DNA of 64,000 nt, from the NCBI GenBank assembly GCA_029212615.1, contig JARGPJ010000002.1, forward strand, positions 593,501 to 657,500, written 5' to 3'. The notes beneath the pieces were generated by a model. That model did not search any database. It was not told the origin of the DNA and was given only the letters and a program-made list of their open reading frames with translations. The stretch comes from Verrucomicrobiales bacterium (GTDB lineage Bacteria > Verrucomicrobiota > Verrucomicrobiia > Verrucomicrobiales > DEV007). Below, in pieces: positions 56,355 to 64,000 of this stretch. The position numbers and the translations under genes were made by a program. Positions within the stretch are counted from its first letter, which is position 1; each line of letters starts with the position of its first letter.

Positions 56355-56489
56355 ATGGGAGACAAGTCACCGAAATCAAAAGACAAGAACAAGAGCCAAA
56401 AAGCCAAGAAATCGAACGCTGCCGACAAGGCAAGGAAAAGCGCCATCTCCGCCAAGCAGAAGCCTGGGACAGCTGACAAGAAGAAGTAG
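56355..56489 (+). CDS. Very small lysine-rich basic protein
   Basis: 44 residues, MGDKSPKSKDKNKSQKAKKS..., one third lysine, no hydrophobic core. Small MGDKSPK-type proteins of this sort are widespread in bacteria as uncharacterised genes; binding to nucleic acid or another polyanion is plausible. ATG in context AATTATGGG without a good Shine-Dalgarno. Missed by usual length cut-offs. A weak CGGCG...CGCCG hairpin lies at about 56512-56540 downstream. Confidence 0.7.
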   Translation: MGDKSPKSKDKNKSQKAKKSNAADKARKSAISAKQKPGTADKKK

Positions 56490-56875
56490 CCAGCTCTTAA
56501 ATTAGAAGCGGCGGACTCTCGGAACCAGGGTTCGCCGTTTCTACACAAGTCTTGACTCGTTCAGACTTTGTCTCAACAGAGCCCATCCGCGACGGAGTGG
56601 CTGCGCAAGTCTGCGGTTTGAAACATGCACCGATGTTTCTCTCGAGGCCGTTCCTCGTATATCTGCTGGTTGCGGCTGAAGAAACAGAATGAATTCGCGA
56701 TAGGGCTTCAAAGGAAAGCTTCCGCACTTCTGTATCTGGGACCCCCGATCTTTCGACCAAATCCCCACCCTTTCAGAGCGGTCCAGTAGATTCATGGCTC
56801 GCAGCCTTGACCCCAGCTTGTTTTCGTGGCCAGATCTCTCCATGAAGACAAGATTTCACCCTTTCTCCCCCTGCA

Positions 56876-56940
56876 CCTCCTCAATCCCGCGAGGAATGAC
56901 GCCCCGATAAGAACTCCTTGAGAAAGCAAATTCCTGTCAG
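56876..56940. repeat. Dispersed repeat, copy 1
   Basis: About 65 bases beginning CCTCCTCAATCCC, with core GACGCCCCGATAAGAACTCC and TTGAGAAAG. CTCAA and TTGAG can pair around a loop of about 35. Copies 2-4 are at 58016, 59427 and 62326. Located just before the broken gene at 56943. Confidence 0.75.
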
Positions 56941-56942
56941 TT

Positions 56943-57881
56943 ATGAACAGATTACTGAAATCCATATTTATCTCCGCACTCGTTTCTGTCGCGGTAGGGA
57001 GCGTGGCGTGTTTTTGAAATGAAGCGCCGAGTGCGATTATTCTTGAGTATGAGATTCTTCGCGAGGAGGCCATGCAACCCGTTATGGAACTCGACGGTCT
57101 GTATCAAGAAAATATACAGAAAATAAGAGAAGGAGCGGTAAAAGCAGGAAAACTGGAATTGGTTGTGGCATGCGATGCTGAAATCCAAGCCATAGGGACA
57201 AGTTCAACTACTAAAATTGAGCCTCGGTGGGGTGAATTGGTAAGAGTTCAAAAGATATATCTCGAAAATCGCAAATCACGTCTGACAACAGCCCGAACGG
57301 ACATCGAAGGTTTGAAATCTGCGGCAATATCCAAACTTAAGGATGCCATTGTGACTCTTACTCAGGAGGAAAATATTACCGAAGCACTGAAGGCGCAGAA
57401 ATTGATAGGGCAGTTGCAAGCGGGAGGTGAGATTGCCAATGCTCGCCCCGGAGATGAAAGCACTTTGACTCATTTCAACTTGGAGGATGGCAGCTACTAC
57501 GGTGCGAAGATTGGTGATACGGAAGAAGTGATTCGCGCCGCGTTCAGCGCCAACGGTCTGAAGCTATTCAAGACGAGTCCGATGAGCAATGGTTCAAAAA
57601 ACATTTCGGCCAATGGTATTAATTTCCGAATCAATAACAGAGGGGAGTAATATCAGTGTTATATACTCGGCGAAAAGATCGCGTTTCCGGGTGGATTGAA
57701 GCTCAAGGAATCGACAGTGGACGATTTCTCGAAGCTACTTGATAAGCGTGCTCGAAAAGTGGAAGATAGTTCTGAACAAAGTGATCATTATGAGATCAAG
57801 ACTAAGGAATTTAAGATACTGTTGATTTCGACAGGGAAGGATGAAGATACGGTTTTTTCGGTGATGGTCAGCGAGCGATAG
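56943..57881 (+). pseudogene. Exported-protein gene broken by two in-frame stop codons
   Basis: One frame runs 56943-57881 (312 codons) with TGA at 57015-57017 and TAA at 57648-57650 as its only interruptions. It opens as a signal peptide ending VGSVACF just before the TGA. Then follows a helical domain (LYQENIQKIREGAVKAGKLELVVACDAEIQAI..., a frequent verrucomicrobial exported-protein pattern) and, after the TAA, CYILGEKIAFPGGLKLKESTVDD. The frame otherwise keeps coding character, so both stops look recent, or are suppressed. No recognised family. Intact sub-frames are 57072-57650 and (TTG) 57696-57881. Confidence 0.65.
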
Positions 57882-58015
57882 TGTAAGTTGTTTTGGCTTT
57901 TCCGTCTTTGTGCGGGCATTTGGAACATGCTAGTCTCGCAGCATGAGATTTTTCCGGCTTCGTCTCCTTGTTGCGCTCGCCCCGCTTCTCCAGGCCCGCC
58001 ACCCCAATGTGGAGG

Positions 58016-58080
58016 CACCCCTCAATCCCGCCAGGAAAGACGCCCCGATAAAAAAGCCCCTGAGTAAGGGCAGGCTCTGC
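58016..58080. repeat. Dispersed repeat, copy 2
   Basis: CCCCTCAATCCCGCCAGGAAAGACGCC... then CCGATAAAAAAGCCCC and CTGAGTAAGGGCAGG. Clearly related to copies 1, 3 and 4 but diverged at its right end. Lies between the broken gene and the PEP-CTERM gene. Confidence 0.7.
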
Positions 58081-58094
58081 CAGCACACGCTAGG

Positions 58095-58892
58095 TTATGT
58101 GCTAGGCGCTATGCTGCGTCGGCGGTGGTAGAGCAGCAGGCCTGAGCCTGTTAGTAATAACATCAAACCAACTGTTGAAGGCTCAGGAACCGGGGTCACA
58201 TCAATGCTGAAATCGCTTAGGGTGGTCGTGATGTTATTACCTTGGGCCGTTAAGTAAATATGGCCACCACCGAAGTTGTCCAAGAACTCATTTCCCGTAA
58301 AGGCGGTAGACTGATTGTAAATGAGAGTGGTGTCCCCAACGAACCCTGCTTGCGTACCAATGACGTCGGTGATCGTAACGGTGAAGCCATTAACGTCAGC
58401 AACCAGGGCGATGTTAAAACCATCTCTGAGGCTGGCTTCGTCTACCCCGAATCCAGCGTCGGTGCTACCAAGACCAGGGAAATTGTTAAGAGCCATCCCG
58501 CTAGGATCACCGTCGACGTCAGTCCGAAATAGAAGATTGTTGACGGGCCTAAAGTCTGTTCCGGACGGGCTAAGTCCGAATTCAATGCCGTTTGCGCGAA
58601 GGTTCCCGGTCGAAGTGATCGTTGCATTCAACGTCACCACATCTGTAGCTGCCAGAGCTGTTCCGAGAAGAGTATCGATACTGTCGATACTAGCAATACC
58701 AGTGTTATTATTATTATCTCCAAAGTTGGTGAAAGAAAGCGGACCTCCAGACTTGGAACCGTTGCCACCCACACCGTTTGATATCAGGTTGGTGTTGGCG
58801 TCTCCTCCTTGAAAAATAAGAGAGGCTTCAGCCTCTGGCACGGCTCCAAAAAGGCATAAAGCTGTAATTATTAAAATTATGGCTTTGGTCAT
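58095..58892 (-). CDS. PEP-CTERM sorted secreted protein
   Basis: 265 residues with signal peptide MTKAIILIITALCLFGAVPEAEA. The body is Gly/Asn/Thr-rich beta sheet. The C-terminus has VPEPSTVG, a hydrophobic run and YHRRR, the PEP-CTERM signal cleaved by exosortase. So the protein is processed at the membrane and released or attached to extracellular polysaccharide. No exosortase gene is in the window. Function otherwise unknown. Confidence 0.88.
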   Translation of the reverse strand: MTKAIILIITALCLFGAVPEAEASLIFQGGDANTNLISNGVGGNGSKSGGPLSFTNFGDNNNNTGIASIDSIDTLLGTALAATDVVTLNATITSTGNLRANGIEFGLSPSGTDFRPVNNLLFRTDVDGDPSGMALNNFPGLGSTDAGFGVDEASLRDGFNIALVADVNGFTVTITDVIGTQAGFVGDTTLIYNQSTAFTGNEFLDNFGGGHIYLTAQGNNITTTLSDFSIDVTPVPEPSTVGLMLLLTGSGLLLYHRRRSIAPST

Positions 58893-59426
58893 TCTAACGC
58901 CAAGAATTTGAGGAAGATGAGTATCAAAACGAAAAAACTGATCAAGCTTTTTGACAGCAAACGGTAAACTTGTGTTGAGCTAAAGCAAATGGGTTTCGTG
59001 CTTCAGGTTTGGCTCGGCCGGGGCGTATCCGCAGAACTCGTTCACGGATTTTTTGATCAAGCGCAGCGAGAAGACGCGGCGCGCTCACTCGTTCGCAGAA
59101 CTTGCTCCGGAACTCGGAGATCACGGCCGGCAACGCTCAGAAATGGCGCGTATGGATCAACTGGCGTTCGGTGTCGAAGTTAACACCATGCCAGAGCCTT
59201 TCTACCGTCGTATTTTCGGGTTTTGGCTTAACCGTCCTCTTTCTGCGCCGACTGCGCCGCACTTGACCGGAGAATCCAGTTTCATTCGTATTATTCAATT
59301 ATCCTGGAAGAGATCAATCGACGCGTCCATTTGAGGCTTCGCGAAAGAATTCTCCAGACAATTTCAGCGTGACGCGGCGTGTGCTTTCGCTGGAATCGAA
59401 CCCTCGCGGCATAGGTTTGTATTATG
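58893..59426. other. Gap without recognisable gene
   Basis: 534 bases between the PEP-CTERM start and repeat copy 3. Some stretches are GC-rich and coding-like in the plus direction near 59040-59160, but with no start, family or consistent frame. Possibly another old remnant. Confidence 0.4.
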
Positions 59427-59490
59427 CCTCCTCAATCCCACTAGAACCGACGCCCCGAGAAGAACTCCTTGAGAAAGCGAATTCCTGTCG
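59427..59490. repeat. Dispersed repeat, copy 3
   Basis: CCTCCTCAATCCCACTAGAACCGACGCC... through GAACTCCTTGAGAAAGCGAATTCCTGTCG. The closest relative of copy 1. Ends 9 bases beyond the stop of the leftward sulfatase, so it would lie in its 3' untranslated end. Confidence 0.75.
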
Positions 59491-59499
59491 TTTTGCCAT

Positions 59500-60921
59500 T
59501 CATTTGCCTTTTCCCTTCCCCTTGCCTCCCCCGCCTTTGCCTTTTCCGCCTCCTCGTGGCGCGCTTGTTTCGGGATCGTAGTCCGGATTCGGAGTCGGCA
59601 TTTGGGCTCCGACCTGCTCAAGGCGTTTCTCCAGAACAGCAGCCATGTGTGTCGCGATCTCCGGCATTCTCTGAGCGAGATCAGTTGACTCGGAAAGATC
59701 GGATTCGAGGTCAAACAACTGATCCTTTCCGGTCTCAAGATCTCGAATCAGCTTGTAATTTTTCACGAGAATTGCGGTTTGCGGTTTCTGAATCGGTCCC
59801 GCGCCGTAGTGAGGATTGTGAAAAAGCAATCCATCCTGAGGGCGCTTGAACGCCAAAGGATTTCCCGCCAGCAAAGGCACGAGGCTGACACCCTCGATCT
59901 CGCCGGCAGTTGTCCCAACCCATTCACAAAAGGTGGGCAGGAGGTCGCATCCCGTCACCTTTTCATCGCAGTAGGTATTCTCCTTGATCCCGGGTCCGCG
60001 AATCATCAGGGGCACGCGGATGCCTCCTTCGTAGAGTGTCCCCTTCCCGAACGCGAGCGGTGCATTCACTGGTCGACGTTGATTGCCGACCGCTCCGTTG
60101 TCGGACATCAAGACGAGGTAAGTGCTCTCTTCCAACTTCAACTCGCGAACTTTCTCAAGGACCTGCCCGACACTCGTGTCGAAGTCGAAGGTCATTGCCG
60201 CAAAGTCCACCCTGTCGTGTCTCCGACCGGCATTCATTTCGCCGAACCTTTCGATCGATGAAGCCGATGCCGCGACCGGTTCGTGCACCGCGTAGTGAGA
60301 CAGTTGCAGATAAAACGGGTTACGGGCTCTCGCCTGTTGTTCCATGAACTCCAGTCCGCGGGACGTGATGCCAAAGATGTCTTTTGGATTATCCCCGTCG
60401 GTGTCGTCACCGCTTTCATTTCCGGTGCTGCCATCGTGGGAATCAAATCCATGTTCACCGGGGTTGCTACTCCCGAGATGCCACTTACCAAAGTGGGCCG
60501 TGGCGTAGCCCTGTTCTTTCAAACGGTCGGCAATCGTGACTTCCGCCTCTGGAAGCACTCTCACGAAATCCGCCGAAATCACTTTTTGCCACGGCTGCGA
60601 ACGTCCTGCTCCCGGCGTCGTCATGTGCAACTCCGCCGGGGTCTTGCCCGTCAAAATACCGGCCCGACTCGGACTGCATGACGGTCCCGGAGAATAGGCT
60701 CGCGAAAAAACCACGCCCTCCCTCGCGAGTTGATCAATGTTAGGCGTCTTGTAAAAATCGCTGAGCGACTCTTTTACATCGGGATCCATCGCCGTGGAAA
60801 GTCCATTCCATCCCATATCGTCGACGAGGATAAAGACAATGTTCGGTGCCTTTTCAGCTGCCGCTGCGTCCAGCTGGCAGAACATCAGAGCCAATCCTAT
60901 ACAATTTACTATTCTATTCAT
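59500..60921 (-). CDS. Secreted type I (formylglycine) sulfatase with Gly/Lys tail
   Basis: 473 residues from ATG 60921 (MNRIVNCIGLALMFCQLDAAAA signal); the frame is open to 61035 but lacks export character. Cys82 in SCSPSRAGILTG is the formylglycine site. NIVFILVDDMGWNG, HFGKWHLG, FYLQLSHYAVHEP and LMSDNGAVGNQRRP complete the centre. The last 20 residues are GGGKGKGGGGKGKGKGK-type. Divergent from the YHYH gene by 220 bases. Specificity unknown; only distantly like the sulfatase at 40374. Confidence 0.94.
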   Translation of the reverse strand: MNRIVNCIGLALMFCQLDAAAAEKAPNIVFILVDDMGWNGLSTAMDPDVKESLSDFYKTPNIDQLAREGVVFSRAYSPGPSCSPSRAGILTGKTPAELHMTTPGAGRSQPWQKVISADFVRVLPEAEVTIADRLKEQGYATAHFGKWHLGSSNPGEHGFDSHDGSTGNESGDDTDGDNPKDIFGITSRGLEFMEQQARARNPFYLQLSHYAVHEPVAASASSIERFGEMNAGRRHDRVDFAAMTFDFDTSVGQVLEKVRELKLEESTYLVLMSDNGAVGNQRRPVNAPLAFGKGTLYEGGIRVPLMIRGPGIKENTYCDEKVTGCDLLPTFCEWVGTTAGEIEGVSLVPLLAGNPLAFKRPQDGLLFHNPHYGAGPIQKPQTAILVKNYKLIRDLETGKDQLFDLESDLSESTDLAQRMPEIATHMAAVLEKRLEQVGAQMPTPNPDYDPETSAPRGGGKGKGGGGKGKGKGK

Positions 60922-61141
60922 GATGCTTTCAGGTCGATTAAGATATTGGCTTGTCAGGGTTTTCGCGCCGCGCCATCTGATCCCGCCAGCGTGACGATTG
61001 TCCGGTTTCAGGAGCGATATGGAACACCGAAGCATTCAGTGAGTTTCACACTTTTCTGCAACGGTTATGAAAACAGTGTGAGCAGAGAGCTAACAAAAAC
61101 ATTCGCAACTATTTTGCCCGGGCGCGGTTTAAACGGCCATT

Positions 61142-62137
61142 ATGAACCGGACTTCATCTACTTTTCTCACTCTTTCCTGTCTCACTATCGTTTCGCTCAC
61201 GATCTCGCTGATTGCTCAAGGTCCACCACCGATGCGCCAGCATACCGCGAACAAGGCAAAACCTTTGACGCTCCTGCCCGCCAGCGAAACGCCACCGGCA
61301 GAGCAACGTGAATCAATCGAAGAGCAGGGCGAGTCACGAGTGGTCGTATCGAACGCCATCCCCGGGCACCTCGTTGGAGTTTTCCCCAACCGGGCGAATC
61401 CTCACACCATCGAGGAGCAGAAATATCATTTCGTGCTTCCGGCCAATCCGAAGCCGGCAGCAGAGACGACGCCGACCCACAACAGCTCCCCGACAGGCCC
61501 TCCCAACCGGCCCTTTGGCATCGCCCTGAACGGCGTGCTCTTTGATCCAGGCACCGCTGAATTCTGGAACGCCGATCGCGAGGCTGATTGGAACTACGAA
61601 GCGCTTGGTGGTGCGCTGCGGCTCGGGCTCGATGAAAATCACGCTCACGTTCAGCCCAGTGGCGCTTACCACTACCACGGCATCTCGAAACTCTACCTGA
61701 GGGCCATTGGCGCTGGAAGAGACAAGCACTCCCCCCTCGTTGGCTGGGCGGCAGACGGTTTTCCGATTTACGCGCTCTACGGAAACAAAGACCCTCAGGA
61801 TCCCCGCTCTCCGATTGTCGAGATGACATCGAGCTATCAGCTGAAAGACGGACAACGCCCGTCGGGCGACGAAGGGCCCGGTGGCGAGTATGACGGTGCT
61901 TTCTCCCGCGACTACGAATACGTGGAGAACAGTGGTACCCTGGATGAGTGCAACGGGCGCTTCTGCATTACCCCCGACTTCCCCGAAGGAACCTATGCCT
62001 ACTTCCTGACTGGCGAATGGCCCGTAGTCCCCCGCAACTTCCGGGGAACGCCCGTGGAACTGCGCCCCGCTGGAGGTGGAACTCGCGGTGAGCGGGGTGG
62101 TAAAGGCGGTAAAGGCAAAGGTGGCCCTCCGCGCTGA
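61142..62137 (+). CDS. Secreted YHYH-domain protein
   Basis: 331 residues; signal peptide in the first 25. The YHYH signature appears near residue 177 in QPSGAYHYHGISKLYL, with preceding NPHTIEEQKYHFVLP and following HSPLVGWAADGFPIYALYG. The family is usually exported; function unknown, with metal binding by the His/Tyr cluster suspected. The C-terminus ends in a GGKGGKGKGG tail like the neighbouring sulfatase, hinting at a common anchoring or processing fate. Confidence 0.9.
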   Translation: MNRTSSTFLTLSCLTIVSLTISLIAQGPPPMRQHTANKAKPLTLLPASETPPAEQRESIEEQGESRVVVSNAIPGHLVGVFPNRANPHTIEEQKYHFVLPANPKPAAETTPTHNSSPTGPPNRPFGIALNGVLFDPGTAEFWNADREADWNYEALGGALRLGLDENHAHVQPSGAYHYHGISKLYLRAIGAGRDKHSPLVGWAADGFPIYALYGNKDPQDPRSPIVEMTSSYQLKDGQRPSGDEGPGGEYDGAFSRDYEYVENSGTLDECNGRFCITPDFPEGTYAYFLTGEWPVVPRNFRGTPVELRPAGGGTRGERGGKGGKGKGGPPR

Positions 62138-62325
62138 TCGAAGGAGCCACCAGCTACTTCCTGCATGCCATCGACGACTGTCTCTCCCGATTCCAGCGAC
62201 GGCCCAAAGTCCAGCTGAGACAGATATTCCGGTGCCGGTGACGATTCTTAATGATCGGATGCGTTCAGCAACCGATCATCCCCACCTGGATTCGCTCCCT
62301 TCATAACAAAAGGATCGAAGTTGCT

Positions 62326-62391
62326 CCCCCCTCAATCCCGCCAGGATCAACACCCTGATAAAAACGCCTTAAAAAAGCAGTTGCGGGGCAG
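62326..62391. repeat. Dispersed repeat, copy 4
   Basis: CCCCCTCAATCCCGCCAGGATCAACACC then CTGATAAAAACGCCTTAAAAAAGC. Most diverged of the four. In the gap 62138-62479, which otherwise holds nothing recognisable. Confidence 0.65.
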
Positions 62392-62479
62392 TTATTCATC
62401 GAGTGAACTGCGAAAGGCTTTCATCGAGGATTAGCAAGAAGACTGCGTTTTGAAGAGACAACAATAACCACACGGCAAC

Positions 62480-63688
62480 ATGGAATCAGCGACATCGAAT
62501 CAATCCCCAGGAAAGCCCGAATCAAATTCGAAAAAGAAAAGCTGTTTCATCAAAGGGTGCCTTGGAGTCCTTGTGTTAGGTGTGCTTATTTTAGGTGGAC
62601 TTCTCGCCATTGGGCTCAAATCCAAGTCAGCTAAAAGAACAGAATCGCCACTTTCATTCAACTTCGAGCCGGCAAATCTTCCCGTGTTGTCGATCGGCTC
62701 AGAGGTCGACCCGGATTGGCCGCCACAGATAGGCGGCTACCAGCGCAAGAGTTCAGGAGAACCTGCCAGTGTCGGAGTTGATGGGAGTTTCGCCCGAATC
62801 GCCTACGAAAATCCCGCAGAATCGATTGAAGTCGAAGTGAGCGCGTTTTCCTACGAGGACGTCGACGACTTTACCCGGAAAGTGAACCTTTTCGTAAACG
62901 ACACTTTCCAAGCCACGCCGGGCGGAATGGCCGAGAATTTTACGCAGTCAACAAGCACGGCATTTCCGGGGACTCTGTATTTTCGACAGGACAAGCCTTC
63001 GAAAAAAATCAGCCTCAAGGTGCTCAACTCCCGGGCACTGCTCATGTTGTTCCATCATTCAGGAGGCGCGGAATTGACTCCCGATTCGATTCATGGTTTT
63101 GCCGGTCCATTTTTCGAGGCCGTCTCCGCTCCGCCGCGCGTCCCTGCCGACTTCAATTCTTCTTTCGGAGACCGTGGCAATCCGGGTTTTTCGTTCGGCC
63201 CCGCTTCGGTCGATCCGGTTGAGTGGCCCGCCTTGGGAGAAGAATCAGCTTCGGCTGCACTCGTCGAGCCATCTCCGGATACTCCCGCCAGGCTGGTGGA
63301 GCTATTCGGGGGGAGCGCCTCATTTGCGAAATATCAAGTTTCGGGAGAAGATTTGAATCTGGATGCGGTGTTTGTCCCGAAAATGGCAGATGAATCCGAG
63401 GAGGCCGCCTTCTCCCGTGTCCTGAAACCCCTGGCGAAGGAGGATGGGACCATCCGACACGAATCGTCGAAGGGATTCATCGTGACGAAAAACGATACCG
63501 AGTCCTTCGAAGTCTGGACGCAGCTGATCGAGGACTCGGGTTTCCATTATGGGCTGACGACGTTCAGAAATGGAGTTCTCGTGCTGGTTCTCGATCCCAA
63601 CTTCGTTGCCGAAGATCAAGATGTGGAGAGCCTGGTTATCGGAGTGGTGAAGAGTCTCAGTGCCTTCTGGACAAAAGCCTCCGACTAG
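62480..63688 (+). CDS. Hypothetical single-pass membrane protein
   Basis: 402 residues. A membrane helix at about 27-46 (LGVLVLGVLILGGLLAIGL) follows a Lys-rich cytosolic start, so the bulk is outside. The body has Asp/Phe-rich beta-like stretches and two weakly similar halves (SRVLKPLAKEDG..., VEVSAFSYEDVDDFTRKV). No recognised family. Confidence 0.6.
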   Translation: MESATSNQSPGKPESNSKKKSCFIKGCLGVLVLGVLILGGLLAIGLKSKSAKRTESPLSFNFEPANLPVLSIGSEVDPDWPPQIGGYQRKSSGEPASVGVDGSFARIAYENPAESIEVEVSAFSYEDVDDFTRKVNLFVNDTFQATPGGMAENFTQSTSTAFPGTLYFRQDKPSKKISLKVLNSRALLMLFHHSGGAELTPDSIHGFAGPFFEAVSAPPRVPADFNSSFGDRGNPGFSFGPASVDPVEWPALGEESASAALVEPSPDTPARLVELFGGSASFAKYQVSGEDLNLDAVFVPKMADESEEAAFSRVLKPLAKEDGTIRHESSKGFIVTKNDTESFEVWTQLIEDSGFHYGLTTFRNGVLVLVLDPNFVAEDQDVESLVIGVVKSLSAFWTKASD

Positions 63689-63717
63689 GATGAAATAAGG
63701 GAGAAGGATCATGCGGA

Positions 63718-64000
63718 CAAATTCTTGATTTTCAAGATGGCTTGGAGCGATTTTTTCGGCAGCCCTGTCCATGGTTCACGCGGAAGCGCCCCGACTCGTT
63801 ATCGATCCCCGGGGGCATACCCGAAAGGATCAGCCAATTGATTTTCACGCCCGATGGAACCCGGCTAATCAGCCTGAGCCATGATCGGACAGTTCGCATT
63901 CAGGACGTCTTCACCGGTCGATTGAAAAGGACCCTCCGCATTCAGATCGTAAGCGTCAAGCCGAGCGCCTCTTGACGTTCTCGTGATTGGCCTTCGCCCA
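63718..64000 (+). pseudogene. Frameshifted WD40-repeat gene, cut by window edge
   Basis: One frame carries a signal peptide (RWLGAIFSAALSMVHAEAPRLVIDP); the next frame continues with QLIFTPDGTRLISLSHDRTVRIQDVFTGRLKRTL, a WD40 blade of the kind common in these bacteria. The switch is near 63825, and a further break occurs about 63945. A sequencing error could mimic this, but decay is usual in this region. Confidence 0.55.

Noticed and set aside
1..64000. CRISPR arrays, tRNA and rRNA genes
   Set aside because: No regularly spaced repeats and no tRNA-like or rRNA-like stretches were noticed; the four-copy repeat is irregularly spaced and lies between genes.

Overview
The window looks like chromosome from a Verrucomicrobiota bacterium, probably a marine or freshwater polysaccharide degrader. 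Evidence: paired secreted cytochrome/DUF1549/DUF1553 and Tat-exported DUF1501 proteins (two sets), two formylglycine sulfatases, an ECF sigma factor coupled to a FecR-type anti-sigma factor, a PEP-CTERM protein, a YHYH-domain protein and weak Shine-Dalgarno use. GC content is moderate to high. I see no rRNA, tRNA, CRISPR array, intact insertion sequence or prophage.

Layout. 0-10.4 kb: a left-truncated dnaK behind a textbook sigma-54 promoter, an orphan amino-acid binding lipoprotein, the first two genes of an ebo-type metabolite cluster (eboA, eboB), a translationally coupled pair of secreted paralogues with an NlpC/P60-like C-terminus, a lipoprotein MsrA and a lone CoaC-like flavoprotein. 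10.4-26.3 kb: a leftward block of two large exported cytochrome-type genes, then ECF sigma, then FecR-CBM9 anti-sigma, then a 1364-residue secreted lectin/cytochrome protein, followed by a second, rightward DUF1553-DUF1501 pair. 26.3-31.6 kb: the scar of a type I restriction system (hsdM fused to hsdS, with a palindromic insertion), membrane proteins, a ZIP transporter, a nucleotidyltransferase-like protein and a thioredoxin fragment. 31.2-38.3 kb: a partly decayed stress island, with an AcuC-type deacetylase in an operon with a Pat-type acyltransferase/acyl-CoA synthetase, CbpM and carbamate kinase intact, and fragments of a second arcC, an ABC-2 permease, a CBS protein and a membrane protein between them.

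38.5-51.2 kb: a secreted mini-cytochrome, a sulfatase preceded by the wreck of another, fragments of an alpha/beta hydrolase, of a dihydrolipoamide acyltransferase and of a Ser/Thr kinase, a secreted TPR-CHAT peptidase gene bracketed by 40-bp near-perfect direct repeats, and next to it a large membrane-anchored protein with a VWA domain. 51.2-56.0 kb: a compact GT4/GH130/GT4-toroid operon with ATGA overlaps. 56.3-64 kb: a tiny basic protein, a gene broken by two in-frame stops, a PEP-CTERM protein, a second sulfatase, a YHYH protein, a membrane-anchored unknown and a frameshifted WD40 gene. A dispersed repeat of about 65 bp occurs four times between its genes.

Two themes stand out. First, gene remnants are unusually dense (at least ten between 26 and 64 kb), so many apparent intergenic gaps are gene graveyards. 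Second, most intact genes serve the cell envelope or carbohydrate use, with regulation of the main secreted cluster probably through the ECF/FecR-CBM9 pair. All function calls are from reading the translated sequence; no database search was possible.
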